A stretch of 64,000 nucleotides of DNA from Nemopilema nomurai (lineage: Eukaryota > Cnidaria > Scyphozoa > Rhizostomeae > Rhizostomatidae). This document shows positions 39,001 through 50,500 of the stretch, in pieces (positions within the stretch are counted from its first letter, which is position 1; every line of letters starts with the position of its first letter). The notes under the pieces are model-generated. The model was given only the letters and a program-made list of their open reading frames with translations, searched no databases and was not told the origin of the DNA. Both the position numbers and the translations under genes were made by a program. The DNA is taken from contig ML133436.1 of NCBI GenBank assembly GCA_003864495.1, forward strand, positions 1,116,001 through 1,180,000, in the 5' to 3' direction.

Positions 39001-42000
39001 AATAACTATCAGAAATCTTTGTCTCTGTTATATAGGAATTGTGGAATGATAATTGTTGATCGTTATCTTAGAATCATTATTGTGTATTTTGTATTTTTCT
39101 CCAGCTTCATCCTCAGAGTTCCTTTTGACAACGAGAATGGAGGAATTGTATATACTTGGATTGGAAAGTAAGACCATGTTGCTACCATTATTGTAGTTGC
39201 TATAGTTCCCTTTGTTTCTGCTGTTACTGTTTATGTAGTTGTTGTTGTTGTAGTAGTTGCTATTTGCTCTGTGCCATTTGTGCTCCTTTGCAGTTCTGTA
39301 TGCAAATCACGATAACTTGTCATGTGTAAGAGATGCTGCTACCATGCAGAAGAAGTGGAATCAGTTTGAATTTGCCGATATAGTTGAAGACTTCAGTGAC
39401 AGTCCATTTTCAGGAAACCACTAAATTTTCGTTTTATCATCGCCGTTTGCCTAGTGCTAGAGTCTTTATTGTAAAGCACTTGACAAAATCTGAAAAATTC
39501 CTTCAAAAATGGACTTTATTTTGCAGCAAAACGGTTAGAGAAGACCTAGAATATGCCGAGGAGCTTGGTCAAGAGCTGTGGGAGGTAGGCAGGGGTTTTC
39601 GTAGGCCAAAACGCTTTTAGGCCGTTTTACAGTGACGTCAGCGGTTGTTTGCGTGCTTGTAGCCTCGTTTTGTTTCTAGGAACGCATCCGTCATTATAGG
39701 CCTGGGTGCAAGGTGCTTTCTTCTTTTTTCCTCTGACCTACATAGCTGACCTACTTCCATGTTTTTGATTGTTTTGTAAGTTACGATTTATCATGCGATT
39801 TAGTATGGTTGTTAGAGACATGCTAGCCATTTGCAACATGTGACATTGCTTAAGTAACCAATCAGGACCCGGCAAATCAAATTCGGCACCAGTCAACTGA
39901 ATCACGTGATACAAGCTCAATAGCGTATACAATGTCTTACAACATCAACATTACCGACCGCGGAAGATGCTTTTCAAGTTGGAAAGAAAATATTGATATT
40001 TCTGCGCAATGTGCAAGAAAAAAGACATTCCTTTCTTTTCACAAATTTGAGTCACCTAAAATCACATGACTGATGCCTTGAAAGCATTTGCTGATTTGAT
40101 TTGATTTGATAACACTGCCGGCCGTTCTTCTTTGGATCAATCACTCTGGCATTTCTAGCCACTAGAACTTCAAGTGTGGGAACACAAGTGTAAGAGGTTT
40201 TTTCATAAACAGAACAGAACATGTGCTACGATATATAGATATAAAGATAGCCTCAATAGTTCCAAAAGGTCTCCCTCGCCCCTTTCTCTATTTCCCCCCT
40301 CAAGAAATGATGAACTTTGTTTTTGTAACCATCATTTGGCTAGATCATCCAAGCCTTGCATATAATGGTCAGATGAGACGTCAGTTATTCTAATGTGCAT
40401 TTTGTCTCTTTTCGACAGGAAGGATACTCTGTTCAGCTCGTGCAAGAGGGCGAGGAGCCAGAGAATTTCTTCTGGCACGGAATTGGTGGTAGAAAAGATT
40501 ACGAGAAGGTGCGTTTGGTTCCCTTGGCCAGACCCAATCTTTTTATCACTTGATTCTCATTGTTGACCGTTTTGTTTATTGTCTGTTACCAGAGCCACGA
40601 AAAAGCCAGAAAAGCAATTCAATGCTTGATCTGAATACATTTCTGTTTGGAGTTGATTCCCTACCCCTGTTATTGTTTCCTTCTGCTTGTAATCAATTCT
40701 CTCCCCCTTTAATTGATTCCCTCCTCTGTATTGGGCTCCTTCTCCCTGCAATCGAATTCTTCCCCTTGTAATGGATTTCCACCCCCTTGTAATGGATCCC
40801 CCCCCTTGTAATCGATTCCCTCTCCCTGTAATCGATTCCTCTCTGCCATGGATTCTTTTTCCCCTTGTAATTGCGTCCTTCCTTTATTTTAGACGGCGGA
40901 TTTTTCACGCTTGGCACGGCTGTTCCGATGCTCAAATGAAAAAGGATTCTTCACCGTATCTGAAAAGTGCTCGGACTTCTGTCAGGTTCGTTAGAACTTT
41001 TCCATGCCGATTCTGAGTCGATACTGCATTTCTAAGGAGTGCATCGAAAAATATAATCTGTTGACGATAAGAGTAGATTTTGATCAAGTCCTATTAGAAG
41101 AATATCAGCTCAACACGAGTATCAATATGGTATCAACATTTGGATGCTAGATTTGCCATGATTGAATTCAAAGTTAATTTGAGACAATATTTGCCACCTC
41201 ATCGTCGACTTTGCTGTTAAAGATTTTCGACTGAAAGCCCCGTTCCAAGCATCGATTCTACAGCTATAACTACACTGCACTAGCTACTGCTTTCAAGCAG
41301 CCATTTTCGTCAGTCTAATGATGTCATTTTGGCCCTCACAAACTTCTCCTGCAAACAGGTCGTATTGCTAGCTACGTGTCTATCTTCCACTGGGTACATT
41401 TCCACGAAATGCTACTGAATTTATGTTTTGCTTTCCCCACCAATCTAAGAATGCTTTGGTTTAGGCCTTGGGTTGCCATCACAACTGTTTTCGAGTTAGT
41501 TTAACTGCTGTTGTTGTTTTTGCGACTTTGTTCATTATTGTTATTATATTATTATTATTATCATTGTTTGTTTATAAACATACATTCCCTTGCGTCATGC
41601 CATTGTTCATAATTTTCAATCTAGATAACCTTCCAATAAAGAACCATCAAGGATATTTTTTGTTATTTTTAGTGATTTTTCTAATCTCAAGTGCGTTTTT
41701 GCAGGATGATCTTGCTGATGATGACGTCATGATGCTTGATACTGGAAAGGAGGTTCGCATGCTTAAACTTCTACACGTGGTTGCGTTTTTTCTTTTGATA
41801 CTCGGCGGTTTAGGCCCGTTATAATGACGTATATTTTTGTGTTTGGTTTGTCGGTGTAGTCTTTAAAGTTATCCTAAGCTATGAAATGTTGGGTATCAAC
41901 CATAGGGTATTGACAGATGTTGTTATCGAGTCGCAGAAAATATTTCTTTTTATATTGTAATATGCAAAATTGTACCTATGCATGCGAGAATTGCCTGGGA

Positions 42001-43514
42001 GGCTTACTCAGGGGAGGGTCTTCAACTAGGGTGCTTTCGAAATGCTTTTAGCCAACTACTAGAACCATCCTTGAATCCTACCAAAGCAAAACTGTTTGCG
42101 ACGAGATAATTTTTTGAAGCATCGTAAAATTGTTTCTGTTTTTTCCTGTGGCTTTTTATGTATGCTTTGGCTTTTCTTTGACTGTGATTACGATCATATC
42201 CGACATATCATATCATGAAAAACAGAATGCAGCAAAAGATAGAGAAGTGCTTTATAAATAACAATTGGACATATATGGACGAATTTAGAAATCTGTGGGA
42301 TTAGGTTGCACTTGTTGTCAGAAATTAAACATTTTTAAGTTAAACATCTAACCTGCTCTAGAGAGAACTCTTGTCAATGTTATTGTAACGTGTTTTGGCC
42401 GAATGTCTCTGATATAACGTTGTTCATTTAGCTGTTTATATGGATGGGCCCAAATGCAAGCGACATTGAGAAAAAATTGGCATTAAAAAGTGCACAGGTA
42501 TGTACTTCATATACGTCCGTGTAATCTTCTCTGCGACTTTGTCTCTTGTTCCCTGTTCACTTTCCCGCTTTCCTTTCCTCTATATCTCTTCAACATTCAT
42601 TTTCACCCTTTTCTCCTAGTTCTCCCCCCGTTTTTCCTCCAACTTTTTTCACTGTTTCTCTTCACCTTTTCATTGCACCCTTTCCCTTTTTCCCAATTCC
42701 CCCTCTCATTTTTCTCCCCAGTTCCTCCTCTCCCTTTCTCTTTCCCTTTTCCACCTGAATCCCCTCTTGAGTTGCCGGAGGCTTTGGCTCAAAGTAAAAT
42801 GACCTTGGACCATCTCCTATTTCCAAATAGTTAAATCTTCGTTCAAATGGCTTGTTTAAGATTCACTTTACCGGTTAAGCTGTCCCAACTCAGTATAATG
42901 ATGGTCTACCGTTGATAAAGCTAATGGATTCAGTTTGCATTAACCTTGAAGCACTATACACACGTTCAGTAAGCAGGCCTTTAACGGCGTTTTCCTCAAA
43001 AGATTGCCACTTAAGAACACAACCACACCGCTCTGAACGTGCTTCTTTTCTTTCTATTGTACCCCTTTGCGCCAGGTACGAAGCGATTAGAATGTAGAGT
43101 AATTGATTGTATGAAAAGGATAAAGAAAAACCTTACACCATTTTATCAAAACGTCCTAGCAATTGTGTGCTAGATACCTCTTGTTTCTCTGATAATTATA
43201 TCAATCATAGGTTGAAGCTTGTCCTTGGACATAAGAGCTGAGATAAAAAAGATGAAGAGTTTCTGCATTTGTTTTAAGTGTAAAAGTCATGTTAGACGAC
43301 CCCAAAGGTTTATTTCTCCTGGGATTTTGATTGAAATTGCCCCTCAGCAGTTTAGACAATGTTCTCATGCAAATTCTGTCTTTTGCAGGTTTACATCCAG
43401 CACATAAAGGAGCAGAAACTGGGGGAACCACGTCATCTGCATTTGACAGGCAAACTGAAAGAGCCGTACCCCTTCGCAAGCTGCTTCCACGGGTGGACGG
43501 AATGGAAACAGTGA
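13943..43514 (+). CDS. FLII: Flightless-1 homologue (LRR plus gelsolin repeats)
   Basis: FLII is a gelsolin-superfamily protein that couples a leucine-rich-repeat region to six gelsolin-like repeats; in other animals it acts in actin remodelling and as a nuclear-receptor coactivator. I traced 53 exons by matching the conserved protein in order and requiring GT-AG sites and matching phases; all introns read are GT-AG. The start is ATG at 13943 (CAAAATGGC) and the stop TGA at 43512-43514. The protein is about 1242 residues against 1269 in human. Recognisable blocks include [16 protein letters not shown] at the N-terminus, VMPPKP at the end of the LRRs, [11 protein letters not shown], a Glu-rich loop, and [13 protein letters not shown] near the C-terminus. 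The spliced sequence is one base short at exon 34, described in the findings. Exon coordinates are given in the following block entries. Confidence in identity is very high; individual boundaries are by eye. Confidence 0.96.
19204..19209 (-). terminator. Candidate polyadenylation signal for the EF-hand gene
   Basis: TTTATT on the plus strand reads AATAAA on the minus strand, about 305 bases beyond the EF-hand stop codon. No closer canonical hexamer was noticed. Confidence 0.35.
19515..20003 (-). CDS. Calmodulin-like four-EF-hand protein, intronless and nested in FLII intron 12
   Basis: This single-exon gene of 162 codons starts at ATG 20003-20001. Four canonical 12-residue EF-hand loops are visible at residues 22-33 ([12 protein letters not shown]), 57-68 ([12 protein letters not shown]), 104-115 ([12 protein letters not shown]) and 138-149 ([12 protein letters not shown]). 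Each has Asp at position 1, Gly or Ser-type residues in the turn, and Glu at position 12, so all four should bind calcium. Loop spacing (35, 47 and 34 residues) follows the two-lobed calmodulin plan, but the sequence is not calmodulin itself. There is no signal peptide or membrane segment; a cytosolic calcium sensor or buffer is likely. It lies wholly inside an intron of FLII on the opposite strand. The lack of introns among intron-rich neighbours suggests a retrocopy or an inherently intronless gene. The exact subfamily is not recognised. Confidence 0.88.
   Translation of the reverse strand: MAGIFGSDMPDIVLKSLFNKYDLNHTGYLSSREVRILLGRDLSMSENEIDAFSLLMDEDGSNSITYEEFSSWIKDENKSGILHDQHGTRYQLLLKAVEYFKQFDIDDNGALEGQEIVMLMKSIGVREDGIEQAMSSIDMDHNGRISFNEFLKWLNWIPMDSD
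24309..32681 (+). CDS. FLII: FLII exons 20-40: linker and first gelsolin repeats
   Basis: Exons: 24309-24334, 24484-24540, 24658-24714, 25070-25101, 25219-25301, 25454-25504, 25850-25896, 26482-26547, 27134-27208, 27607-27714, 28227-28283, 28723-28809, 28944-28972, 29259-29325, 29648-29706, 29963-30050, 30388-30475, 31093-31206, 31559-31658, 32139-32258, 32585-32681. They encode residues 417-920. The basic linker (KDPIARK, LRLRGRR) leads to the first gelsolin repeat around residue 502 ([10 protein letters not shown]), with the segments [13 protein letters not shown] and GYLELPQ further on. Exon 33 ends phase 0, but exon 34 reads correctly only if one extra base precedes it. Exon 22 has a second usable acceptor at 24630. 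Confidence 0.92.
32956..43514 (+). CDS. FLII: FLII exons 41-53: C-terminal gelsolin repeats
   Basis: Exons: 32956-33098, 33585-33628, 33971-34031, 34550-34606, 36573-36656, 38712-38749, 39105-39167, 39527-39584, 40419-40508, 40893-40985, 41705-41752, 42432-42497, 43389-43514. They encode residues 920-1242. Exon 41 carries the acidic loop ([19 protein letters not shown]), shorter than the human one. [25 protein letters not shown] and [13 protein letters not shown] match the family closely. The C-terminus ends FHGWTEWKQ. Introns 44 (34607-36572), 45 (36657-38711) and 49 (40509-40892) contain tandem repeats listed separately. Confidence 0.94.
33815..33827. repeat. G13 homopolymer in FLII intron 42
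   Basis: Thirteen consecutive guanines about 140 bases upstream of the exon 43 acceptor; a likely length polymorphism. Confidence 0.9.
35871..36010. repeat. Three tandem copies of a 47-48-bp unit, FLII intron 44
   Basis: Units begin near 35871, 35919 and 35966 and share ATTCTCCAAATACTGT and ATATAAATGT. Copies differ by small indels and single changes, which indicates a young local duplication. Confidence 0.85.
36826..38643. repeat. 1.8-kb TTTC polypyrimidine tract in FLII intron 45
   Basis: Almost every base on the plus strand is T or C, built from TTTC runs broken by TTTTTTCC, CCTTTGATTTC, TTTTTCCCC and GCTTCTTCC blocks. The blocks recur in order. For example, a TCCTTTGGTTCTTCC block at 37321 recurs at 38041, so parts of the tract are longer-range duplications. 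The very long minus-strand frames made only of Lys, Arg, Glu, Gly, Ser, Gln and Asn, and the Phe/Leu/Ser frames on the plus strand, are artefacts of this composition. The tract ends about 70 bases before exon 46. Homopurine/homopyrimidine DNA of this length could form triplex structures. Confidence 0.97.
40655..40880. repeat. Degenerate ~20-bp minisatellite in FLII intron 49
   Basis: About ten diverged units share a TTGTAATCGATTCCCTC-like core separated by C-rich spacers. The array ends close to the exon 50 acceptor (40891-40892), and its pyrimidine-rich units may contribute to that acceptor's tract. Confidence 0.8.
42545..42765. repeat. Pyrimidine-rich low-complexity stretch in FLII intron 52
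   Basis: A mixed C/T-rich segment without a clear repeat unit. The open frames across it encode only Phe, Pro, Leu and Ser and are not genes. Confidence 0.75.
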
Positions 43515-45958
43515 AGTACGCTGTCTATCGGCAGTTGTGTAAAGTTCCCAAGGACAAATGTTGTCAGGTCCTAGTATTAAATGCCTATTTATTTCTTATC
43601 AAGAGCAGATCATGCAGGAGAGAAAGTTTAAGGTCGGTATTAACGCTGAATCACCACTATGATTCTAAAGCCAGTGTGATCCGGTATAATTTTTTATTAT
43701 TGCAAAGTTTAGTATTTTGTTATCAGCTGTGGTAAGATTAGTTTCATTTAATAACGAAATATTTTATATTCAGTTCCCAATATGACTAATGTTATAGAAT
43801 ATTACATTTTCGTGTAATTCATCGGGGTGGTTTAGAGAAAGAGCGGGGTGGTTTTTTGTATGATTGCAATAACATTTTGTGCCATTTTAGAGTCCACAAT
43901 GAGAGTTCCCTGAAATGTTTGCCACCCATAGGATATTTCATATCCCTTGAGGAGGGGCCGGGGAACAGGCAGGGGGTGGAAACGATAGTTGAGATCTTTG
44001 GTCGTTTTATAACAAATTTTTGCCCATAACAAAAACTAGATTACTGTTGCTAAACATTGTGTTGACGGAAGGATTGCTGAAGGCAACACGAAAGAAACTC
44101 AAAAGGGACAAAATAATTTATCGTCCACATGGCCAATTTGATTGCCAGAAAGGTGACATAATGTCGACCTTGTAGAAGAATTCCCAGCGCCCCTCCCCAG
44201 TATGTCATCCTCATTTTGTGTCCTGCCCCAAGCCTTTCATCGAATCTCTAGGCCACGAATTTCCAGTTTTATTGTTATTATGATTCTTGGATTAGTTTTA
44301 ATCAACTTTTCGTAAACCTAAACGAACCTACGACTGTTCATTCATGTCTTCATGTTTAATTGTTTATGTGTTGAAGACAACTTACCAAATTGTCGCTTTC
44401 TTGATTTGTTCCCTGGCATTCAACTTGCTGATTGTCTCAAACAGGAACAGCTAGTCCCGCGTGTTTGAGTTGCATCGAATAGCCCCCGCGTCGAACCGCG
44501 TTTTTGCAGCAAAAAACGTGTCAAATAGCGTTGCACTTGGAATCCTCTTTTTCATGACTGCAAGGGAGACAACCACGAGTTTCAAAGATGGTTGTGTTCA
44601 AGGAGCACTTTGGGTTCCTTCTGGTCTGTCTATTATTCGACCTTCTGGGCATCCACCTTTGACTTGCAAACTGACAGCTCTCTTACCGAAGGCTGCAAAA
44701 ACAACTCTTCGTTGACCTTTTATTAAAAATTTTCAATGGACTAGCAGATAAAATATGTTGTGATAATCGAAATACATAAAATTTGAACCAAATGTAGATT
44801 TGAAATATTTTATGTTGATAATTCAAGCACAAAATGCAATCATGTCGTAAGGTAAGAGAATCAAGAAGCAAGTTATCCACCCCTCCCCCTTTTAATAATT
44901 GTGTTCTGCTCTTCTTATCCTCATTCTTTAGGGGTTTTGTAGGCAATAAAGATTTCCACAATCTTGTAATAATCTTGCCAGGCTCTCCACGACGCTTTTT
45001 ACAATTGCACAAGAAACAATCTTTATTAATAGAAGACGCATAAAAAAGTTTCGCCAACATACAGGATCTCATTTCTCAGCCTGGGATAGGGAGATGGCGG
45101 CTGGTTCCCCCTAACCTCCTTCTCGGTGGGCAAAGTTTAATATCTAACTAGACACTGAGTAGCTTGTAACTTCTGTAGTCTAGTTTTGTAACTTTTGTCT
45201 AATGTCCTTTATCCTCCAACTGAAGTCCTTTATCATTTTTTATAAATGGATTGAAAGGGAGAAGTGAACAAAGGAAATGGAAGATAATCGTTGGCGGAAC
45301 TTATTGAGAGATTCTTAAATTTCCATTCCCTATAGATCAGGCTTGTTATCCAAGAATTGGGGCTTTTTCAGGAATTGGGCTTATTTCCTGAGTGGAGACT
45401 ACTGCATTTTATGGGATACTTGAAGGGGCAGTTGGCGAGGTGCAAGGGGCTCAAAATGTTCCAGGCTACACTTATTTTTTACGAGTATCGAAGGTCCAGT
45501 TTTGGTAGGCAGTTTCTTGAATTTTGTGGCCATTTTCCTAGCAAAAGTTTCTTACATGTTTTTTGAGCTAAATTTGCTAATTTGAAGAATGATAAACGAT
45601 GGTTTATTAAGTCTCTCAACAACCTTGTTCCACACAACTTGCAAACAATGTTTTCAAGAAGTTTGCAACACACCACTCACAGAATAATACCACAAACGTG
45701 CAAATACCGTACAATTAAAGACCGCCACGCGGGTCAACATGTGAAATTAAAACTGTAAACTTTCACAATAGCTTTTTCAATTTGGTTAGGGTCTTAACAT
45801 TCGAAAAATAGAGCCCGCTGTTTCTTAGAGCGTGTTTCCTATAAAAAATGCGAAGGGTTTAACAATAATGGAAATGCGAAGGGCTGTGGTTTCGACCCCT
45901 TGGTCAAATTGTTTGTTATGAATTTCCGAATTTTTCATTATTGCTGCCATTGCTCTTA

Positions 45959-46121
45959 AGCCCAATCTCCACTAGGCGGAAAATATGGAGGTGGAAAATT
46001 TCCTGCGATTTTCTACTTGGCCAATTGAAATTGTCGCGGCGGAAAATGCCGACTAGCGAAAGGTAGAAAGTCATCCAACTTTTCGCGGCATGACAATTTT
46101 CTGCCTAGTGGAGATTGGGCT
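45959..46121. mobile_element. Non-autonomous inverted-repeat element (MITE), copy 2
   Basis: This 163-bp element carries the same terminal inverted repeats as copy 1 (AGCCCAATCTCCACTAGG and its complement) and, read on the opposite strand, the same interior with scattered substitutions and small indels. It is preceded by TTA (45956-45958) and followed by TTG, so one side of the target duplication appears mutated. It has no coding capacity, so any mobility would need a transposase encoded elsewhere. Confidence 0.87.
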
Positions 46122-46881
46122 TTGGTTGGTAGCCCTACTGAGTTTTGGTTGGCAGCCCTGGGCCCATGGCCACCCACAGGTTGAAGGCCCCCGCATCAGG
46201 TGGACACTCGACATATTGTTCCCCTTGGAGGAGTGTCCTACCACAGACCAAACTTGTTGCACATTGTAAAGTTGCTACGTGAAAGGTAAGCATGATTTTT
46301 ATTAAACTCTTGCTGAATTTTTCGTTTCCTCGCCAGACCATGTCTTAAAATCCGGCCTTTTTGCTGAGACAGCCTTGTCCTCCACGCCTTTTGGTCTAAG
46401 AGCTGAATTGGTCTAGCCCGGACCCTTTGCTTCGGCCTAGCCAGACTTAATTGATTTTTGTAAATATGGACTCGCTAGGCTTGCCCTGTTTCCATAAGTG
46501 AGAGTTGTGAATGCTTTGCAGTATACCCAGATAATTTTATTATGTTTAAGTTAGTTTAAAAGCAATCCTTGCATTTACACAACGCTACTCCAATTTCGTA
46601 ATTACATTGTTCAAACATTGAACGTTTTACTCGCTCAACCGAGAACAGATTTAATTTTCAAGTCCGTATGAAAGTCTGTTAGCGTCATTGACCGCTAAGG
46701 TTAATATCACTGGCTTGAAATTTCAAGGGTGATGTTTCATCAAATGAAGCTTTTGGCGCTAATTCAGTATCGTACCTCTCCATGATCCATAGGTTCTATA
46801 TAGGTAAATTATACACCAAACGCCATTTTAGCGCCGAGGCTTTTTTGGTATGAACTTCAATAGATTCTTCGGTGGCACAAT

Positions 46882-47133
46882 ATGGGACCAGCGAAGATAT
46901 TTGATGGTTCCATAAAGTATGCCCATTTAAGCAGGTTCCAAAAAATGAGCATTCAACAGCAGGTTAAGATCCCAGTTGAATGGAAGCCTGGAGTATTTCT
47001 AAAAAAGATAAATGCAATTGAACGATTATATGGTGTTATTGTTATACCTGTCATGGGGTATTGTCAGAGAGAGCAGTTTCTCCAAATCAAACCTGCTTTG
47101 AAGCTTGGTGATGCCAGGGCATTGGGAATCTAG
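46882..47133 (+). CDS. Possible small single-exon gene, unrecognised
   Basis: An ATG-started frame of 83 codons begins MGPAKIFDGS and has a mixed, protein-like composition including Lys-rich and hydrophobic stretches (ERLYGVIVIPVMGY). No domain is recognised. An AATAAA hexamer lies about 260 bases after the stop. It sits 435 bases upstream of the threonine dehydratase ATG on the same strand, so it might instead be leader or random open sequence. Confidence 0.18.
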   Translation: MGPAKIFDGSIKYAHLSRFQKMSIQQQVKIPVEWKPGVFLKKINAIERLYGVIVIPVMGYCQREQFLQIKPALKLGDARALGI

Positions 47134-47568
47134 CCCATAATGATGGTTCTAAGAATCAAAAGCAGACATGTTAATCCTGAGTTATGACAACAAGAAGAAT
47201 GTATAAATTGAGACTACAAGGAAAGAAGAAGGATTAGCACAATTAGATTCCTTAATATAAAAGTGCATCAATAGGTACTATATTTTGTCTTTGTAGTGAA
47301 ACAAGAAAAGCTGTAGCTTTCTGCTTTTTAAACTCCAAGATCTGTTTTGCTTTGTGTTTATTTTTATCATGCAAAGAATAATTCTAATTAAGAATAAATC
47401 TATAAATTTTGAAAAGTTATAGATTTAGTGTTCATATTGGATGTTATCCTATTTGATGTTTCATTGCATTTTTCTTCTTGTATTGATGGGTTTTGCTGAT
47501 AATTTTGATTCTCACACAGTTTAGGACTTGAATGCCAAACTTGGTTTTAGAACTTAAAAGACTGCATA

Positions 47569-50500
47569 ATGGAGAATGTTACAAGCACTTCAGAAAAGGC
47601 AGACTCTGTTGATGAAGAAGTAAGACCATTTGAAAACAGTGCAAATCCGATGATCAGGCAGCTGAACTTGACTGGAGAAAGCAATGACCCAATACCAGTT
47701 ACATTTGAAGATATCAGTGCAGCTGCTTATAGGATTAAGGCTGGCATAAGAAAGACTGCATGTGAGGTATGAAATTAGCATATCATTGGGTATTTTGTTT
47801 AAAAAGGTTTTAATGCTGAATGCAAATGATGGTTTTGGTATCAAACTCTGCCTCTTTGAAGGACTGTAATAGCCTAGATCTGATTTAAGCTTTCTTTCTT
47901 TCTATCTTTCTATCATCCTGTCTCTTAATGGGCTATTTGATGTGCTTGATGAATACACGAAGACTATGCATTATTGGACATTAAAGGGCATTTCAGCTGC
48001 TAGCTAAAAAATACAGCAATTGTATCACATGTAATTGAATAGGGTCATCATAACTTTTGAAGCATTTAAAACAAAACCCATTTTGTGGCAATGGAATGAT
48101 CCAATTCTGTCTAAACAGCATGTAAATTGCCCATCCCAATTGTGGCAGGTTGGATATTGTGTAAATACAACTAGAAAATCATTGGAAATACTTTAACAGC
48201 ATGTTCCCACGAGCATAAGGACCAAAGCGTCTGCAGAAAGAGAGCGGCCGCATCAAAATTGTAAAAGGCACAATGCCCAAATTAATTGTGATCCGGATAT
48301 TATAGGAAAACATCTTTTAGAGAATCCAGTTTGCGCCAAAACATACAGTGACAACAATTCTTGTATAATTGGGCAAGCTAGGTCGTCCTTTCACCTAAGT
48401 GTTTTGGAGTTTGTCTATATTTCAATGGAAAATCCCAGTCTTTGTCGACAGAAAGAGTTCGTCTTTTCCTTGGGCTCTTCTAAAGTTAGGTGATAAGTAA
48501 CACAGATTGGTCAATTATAACCAATCACATGCTTTGCTTATCACCCTCTAGTGTTTTCGATCCGCATCTGGCTATTTATTTGGTCAGTTTTTGGTTATCT
48601 TCCAACGTTTGCATACTTTGAGGAGTGTTGCTCGAAAAAAGTACTTTTAAGTATGCGAAAACTAGTTCCGCTTTTTCTAGCCATTGTGAAGTTTTGTACC
48701 ACAAAGCACTTGGAAATACTTTAAATCAAGCCGCTCATTCATGTGGCTCTGAATAAAGCAAAAAGAGCTTTCTATTCGGGACAGCAGACATTTTGAAAGG
48801 GTTACCAAAGTTTACCAGGGGTGTACCAAAGCTAGGGAAGTCTAGTTGCATCATACCGATATAGCATAATCTTGTACACTGTACAAGTTAGGGTTGCAAG
48901 GGTGCCTTTTGTGACTGTTGTTATGTCTTAGAGGTACAGGCAGCCACTAACTTGGATGCCTTTGCATCTTGATTTTTTACAAGGTCAAAATTTGATTAAC
49001 ATATTTTCTCAATCCTGAGAGGAAACTTGCCAAATTCTACCTTGACTCCCCTGATGTTCATACCATTAATCCCTTTATAACTGTCCCCCACTGTCCTATC
49101 AGAAAGGGATGTCAGTTGCCATTTCAATGCTGTCTGATGTCATATGCAGCCAGGCCTCCACTAGTGCTGACACACTTGATTCAATTGGCATATTGTATCT
49201 TGTTCCAAGATGCAAAATTCATTAGTTCAATATGATTCTTATCAACTAGTTGTTCCAATGTGTATCTACCCTTTTTTGCCAAATATTTTCCCTGTCGGGT
49301 CTCAAATGTAAAAAGTATTTCACTATCCATATTGCCACTTTTATATGCTTTTTTAACAAATAAGTTTAAAAAGGTATTTTAGGCCTGGATTCTAATAGCC
49401 TGTCAACAATCTTGTCGTTTTTGGATTGCAATCCAGATTTGGAAAAGAATTTTATGTGATACAATGATTGTTGTATGATTATGAAAGTATGTCTTTCACA
49501 ATCAGGCTGTAAAGTATGAAAGTGTCTTTTGAATTTCAGAAATCTATCAGGCTGTCTGAGGCACTTGAAATGGAAGTGTTTCTTAAAAGAGATTACATGC
49601 AAGTTACAGGAAGGTAAGAAATTCCAGCTGTTTTTACTGAGTAATTTTGGAGTATTTCACAAACAAGCATATACTTGATATCAAGATTCTAATATCTTGA
49701 CGAAGTACAATGTACTAAACTGTGGCAAAATAGACAGAAATGCTGGTTTCCATTTTGTTCTTCTTTTTTCAAGCAAATATCAAATTATTCAGATAGCAAA
49801 ATGATAATTAACCTTTACTGTCTTTAATTCAAGTCTTAACGTTCTATTATTTTTTTAACCATTAATTATGTAACTTTGTAGCTTTAAAGAAAGGGGTGCA
49901 AGAAATACATTAACAATGCTGTCAAAGGTATTAACCTGCTATATGTTATTTGCACAAATGGAATTGACAGCATTGGAGGCTATAGTTTTGAAATGTTTAT
50001 CAATTGCAAAGCTCAATGCTCAGTTTTGAATCAGTGGCCAGGCAGCACAAATATACGGAACAACTGTTCATCAGATCACAACATTGCATTTCTGTCTTTA
50101 AATGTTCCTATTATCTGCCATCATGTCTTGGGATTTTGCCTAAAAACCTCTCAATGTTGTACAACTGCCAAGATATTTTCTCACTATTATCTGATAGCAT
50201 CTTCGAAGGAGCTCTATTTCAGATTGGGTTAACCTTTCAATAGGCGTCTGTTTTGCCTTAGCTACTGAGTTTCTGACCAAGGTTGAAATAAAAATAATGA
50301 CAGATACTTCGTAAAACTTCAAGACTCTGATAGTGCCAAAACCTATTAGTTTCATCATTGAACACATGCTGCTCTTGCTTCAAGCCACTTACAACAACTT
50401 TCACCATTTCAGAAACAAAAGTCACGTGGTGTTATAGCTGCATCAGCCGGCAATCACGCCTTGGCCCTCGCTTACCACGGGAAGGAACTCGACGTGCCTG

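Larger units (their letters stand above)
43515..47568. other. Intergenic region between FLII and threonine dehydratase
   Basis: The FLII 3' end probably lies here. ATTAAA at 43576-43581 is a variant signal close to the stop, and AATAAA at 44945-44950 is a distant one. The open frame at 44461-44715 has a coding-like look but no homology I can recognise. A small ATG-started frame at 46882-47133 (83 codons, with AATAAA near 47392) could be a single-exon gene; I give it low weight. The only clear feature is MITE copy 2. Confidence 0.55.

Noticed and set aside
42490..42834. 114-codon Phe/Pro/Leu-rich frame
   Set aside because: Low-complexity pyrimidine-rich intron DNA.
44461..44715. 84-codon frame downstream of FLII
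   Set aside because: No ATG at the start, no clear acceptor and no homology recognised; possibly decayed element sequence.
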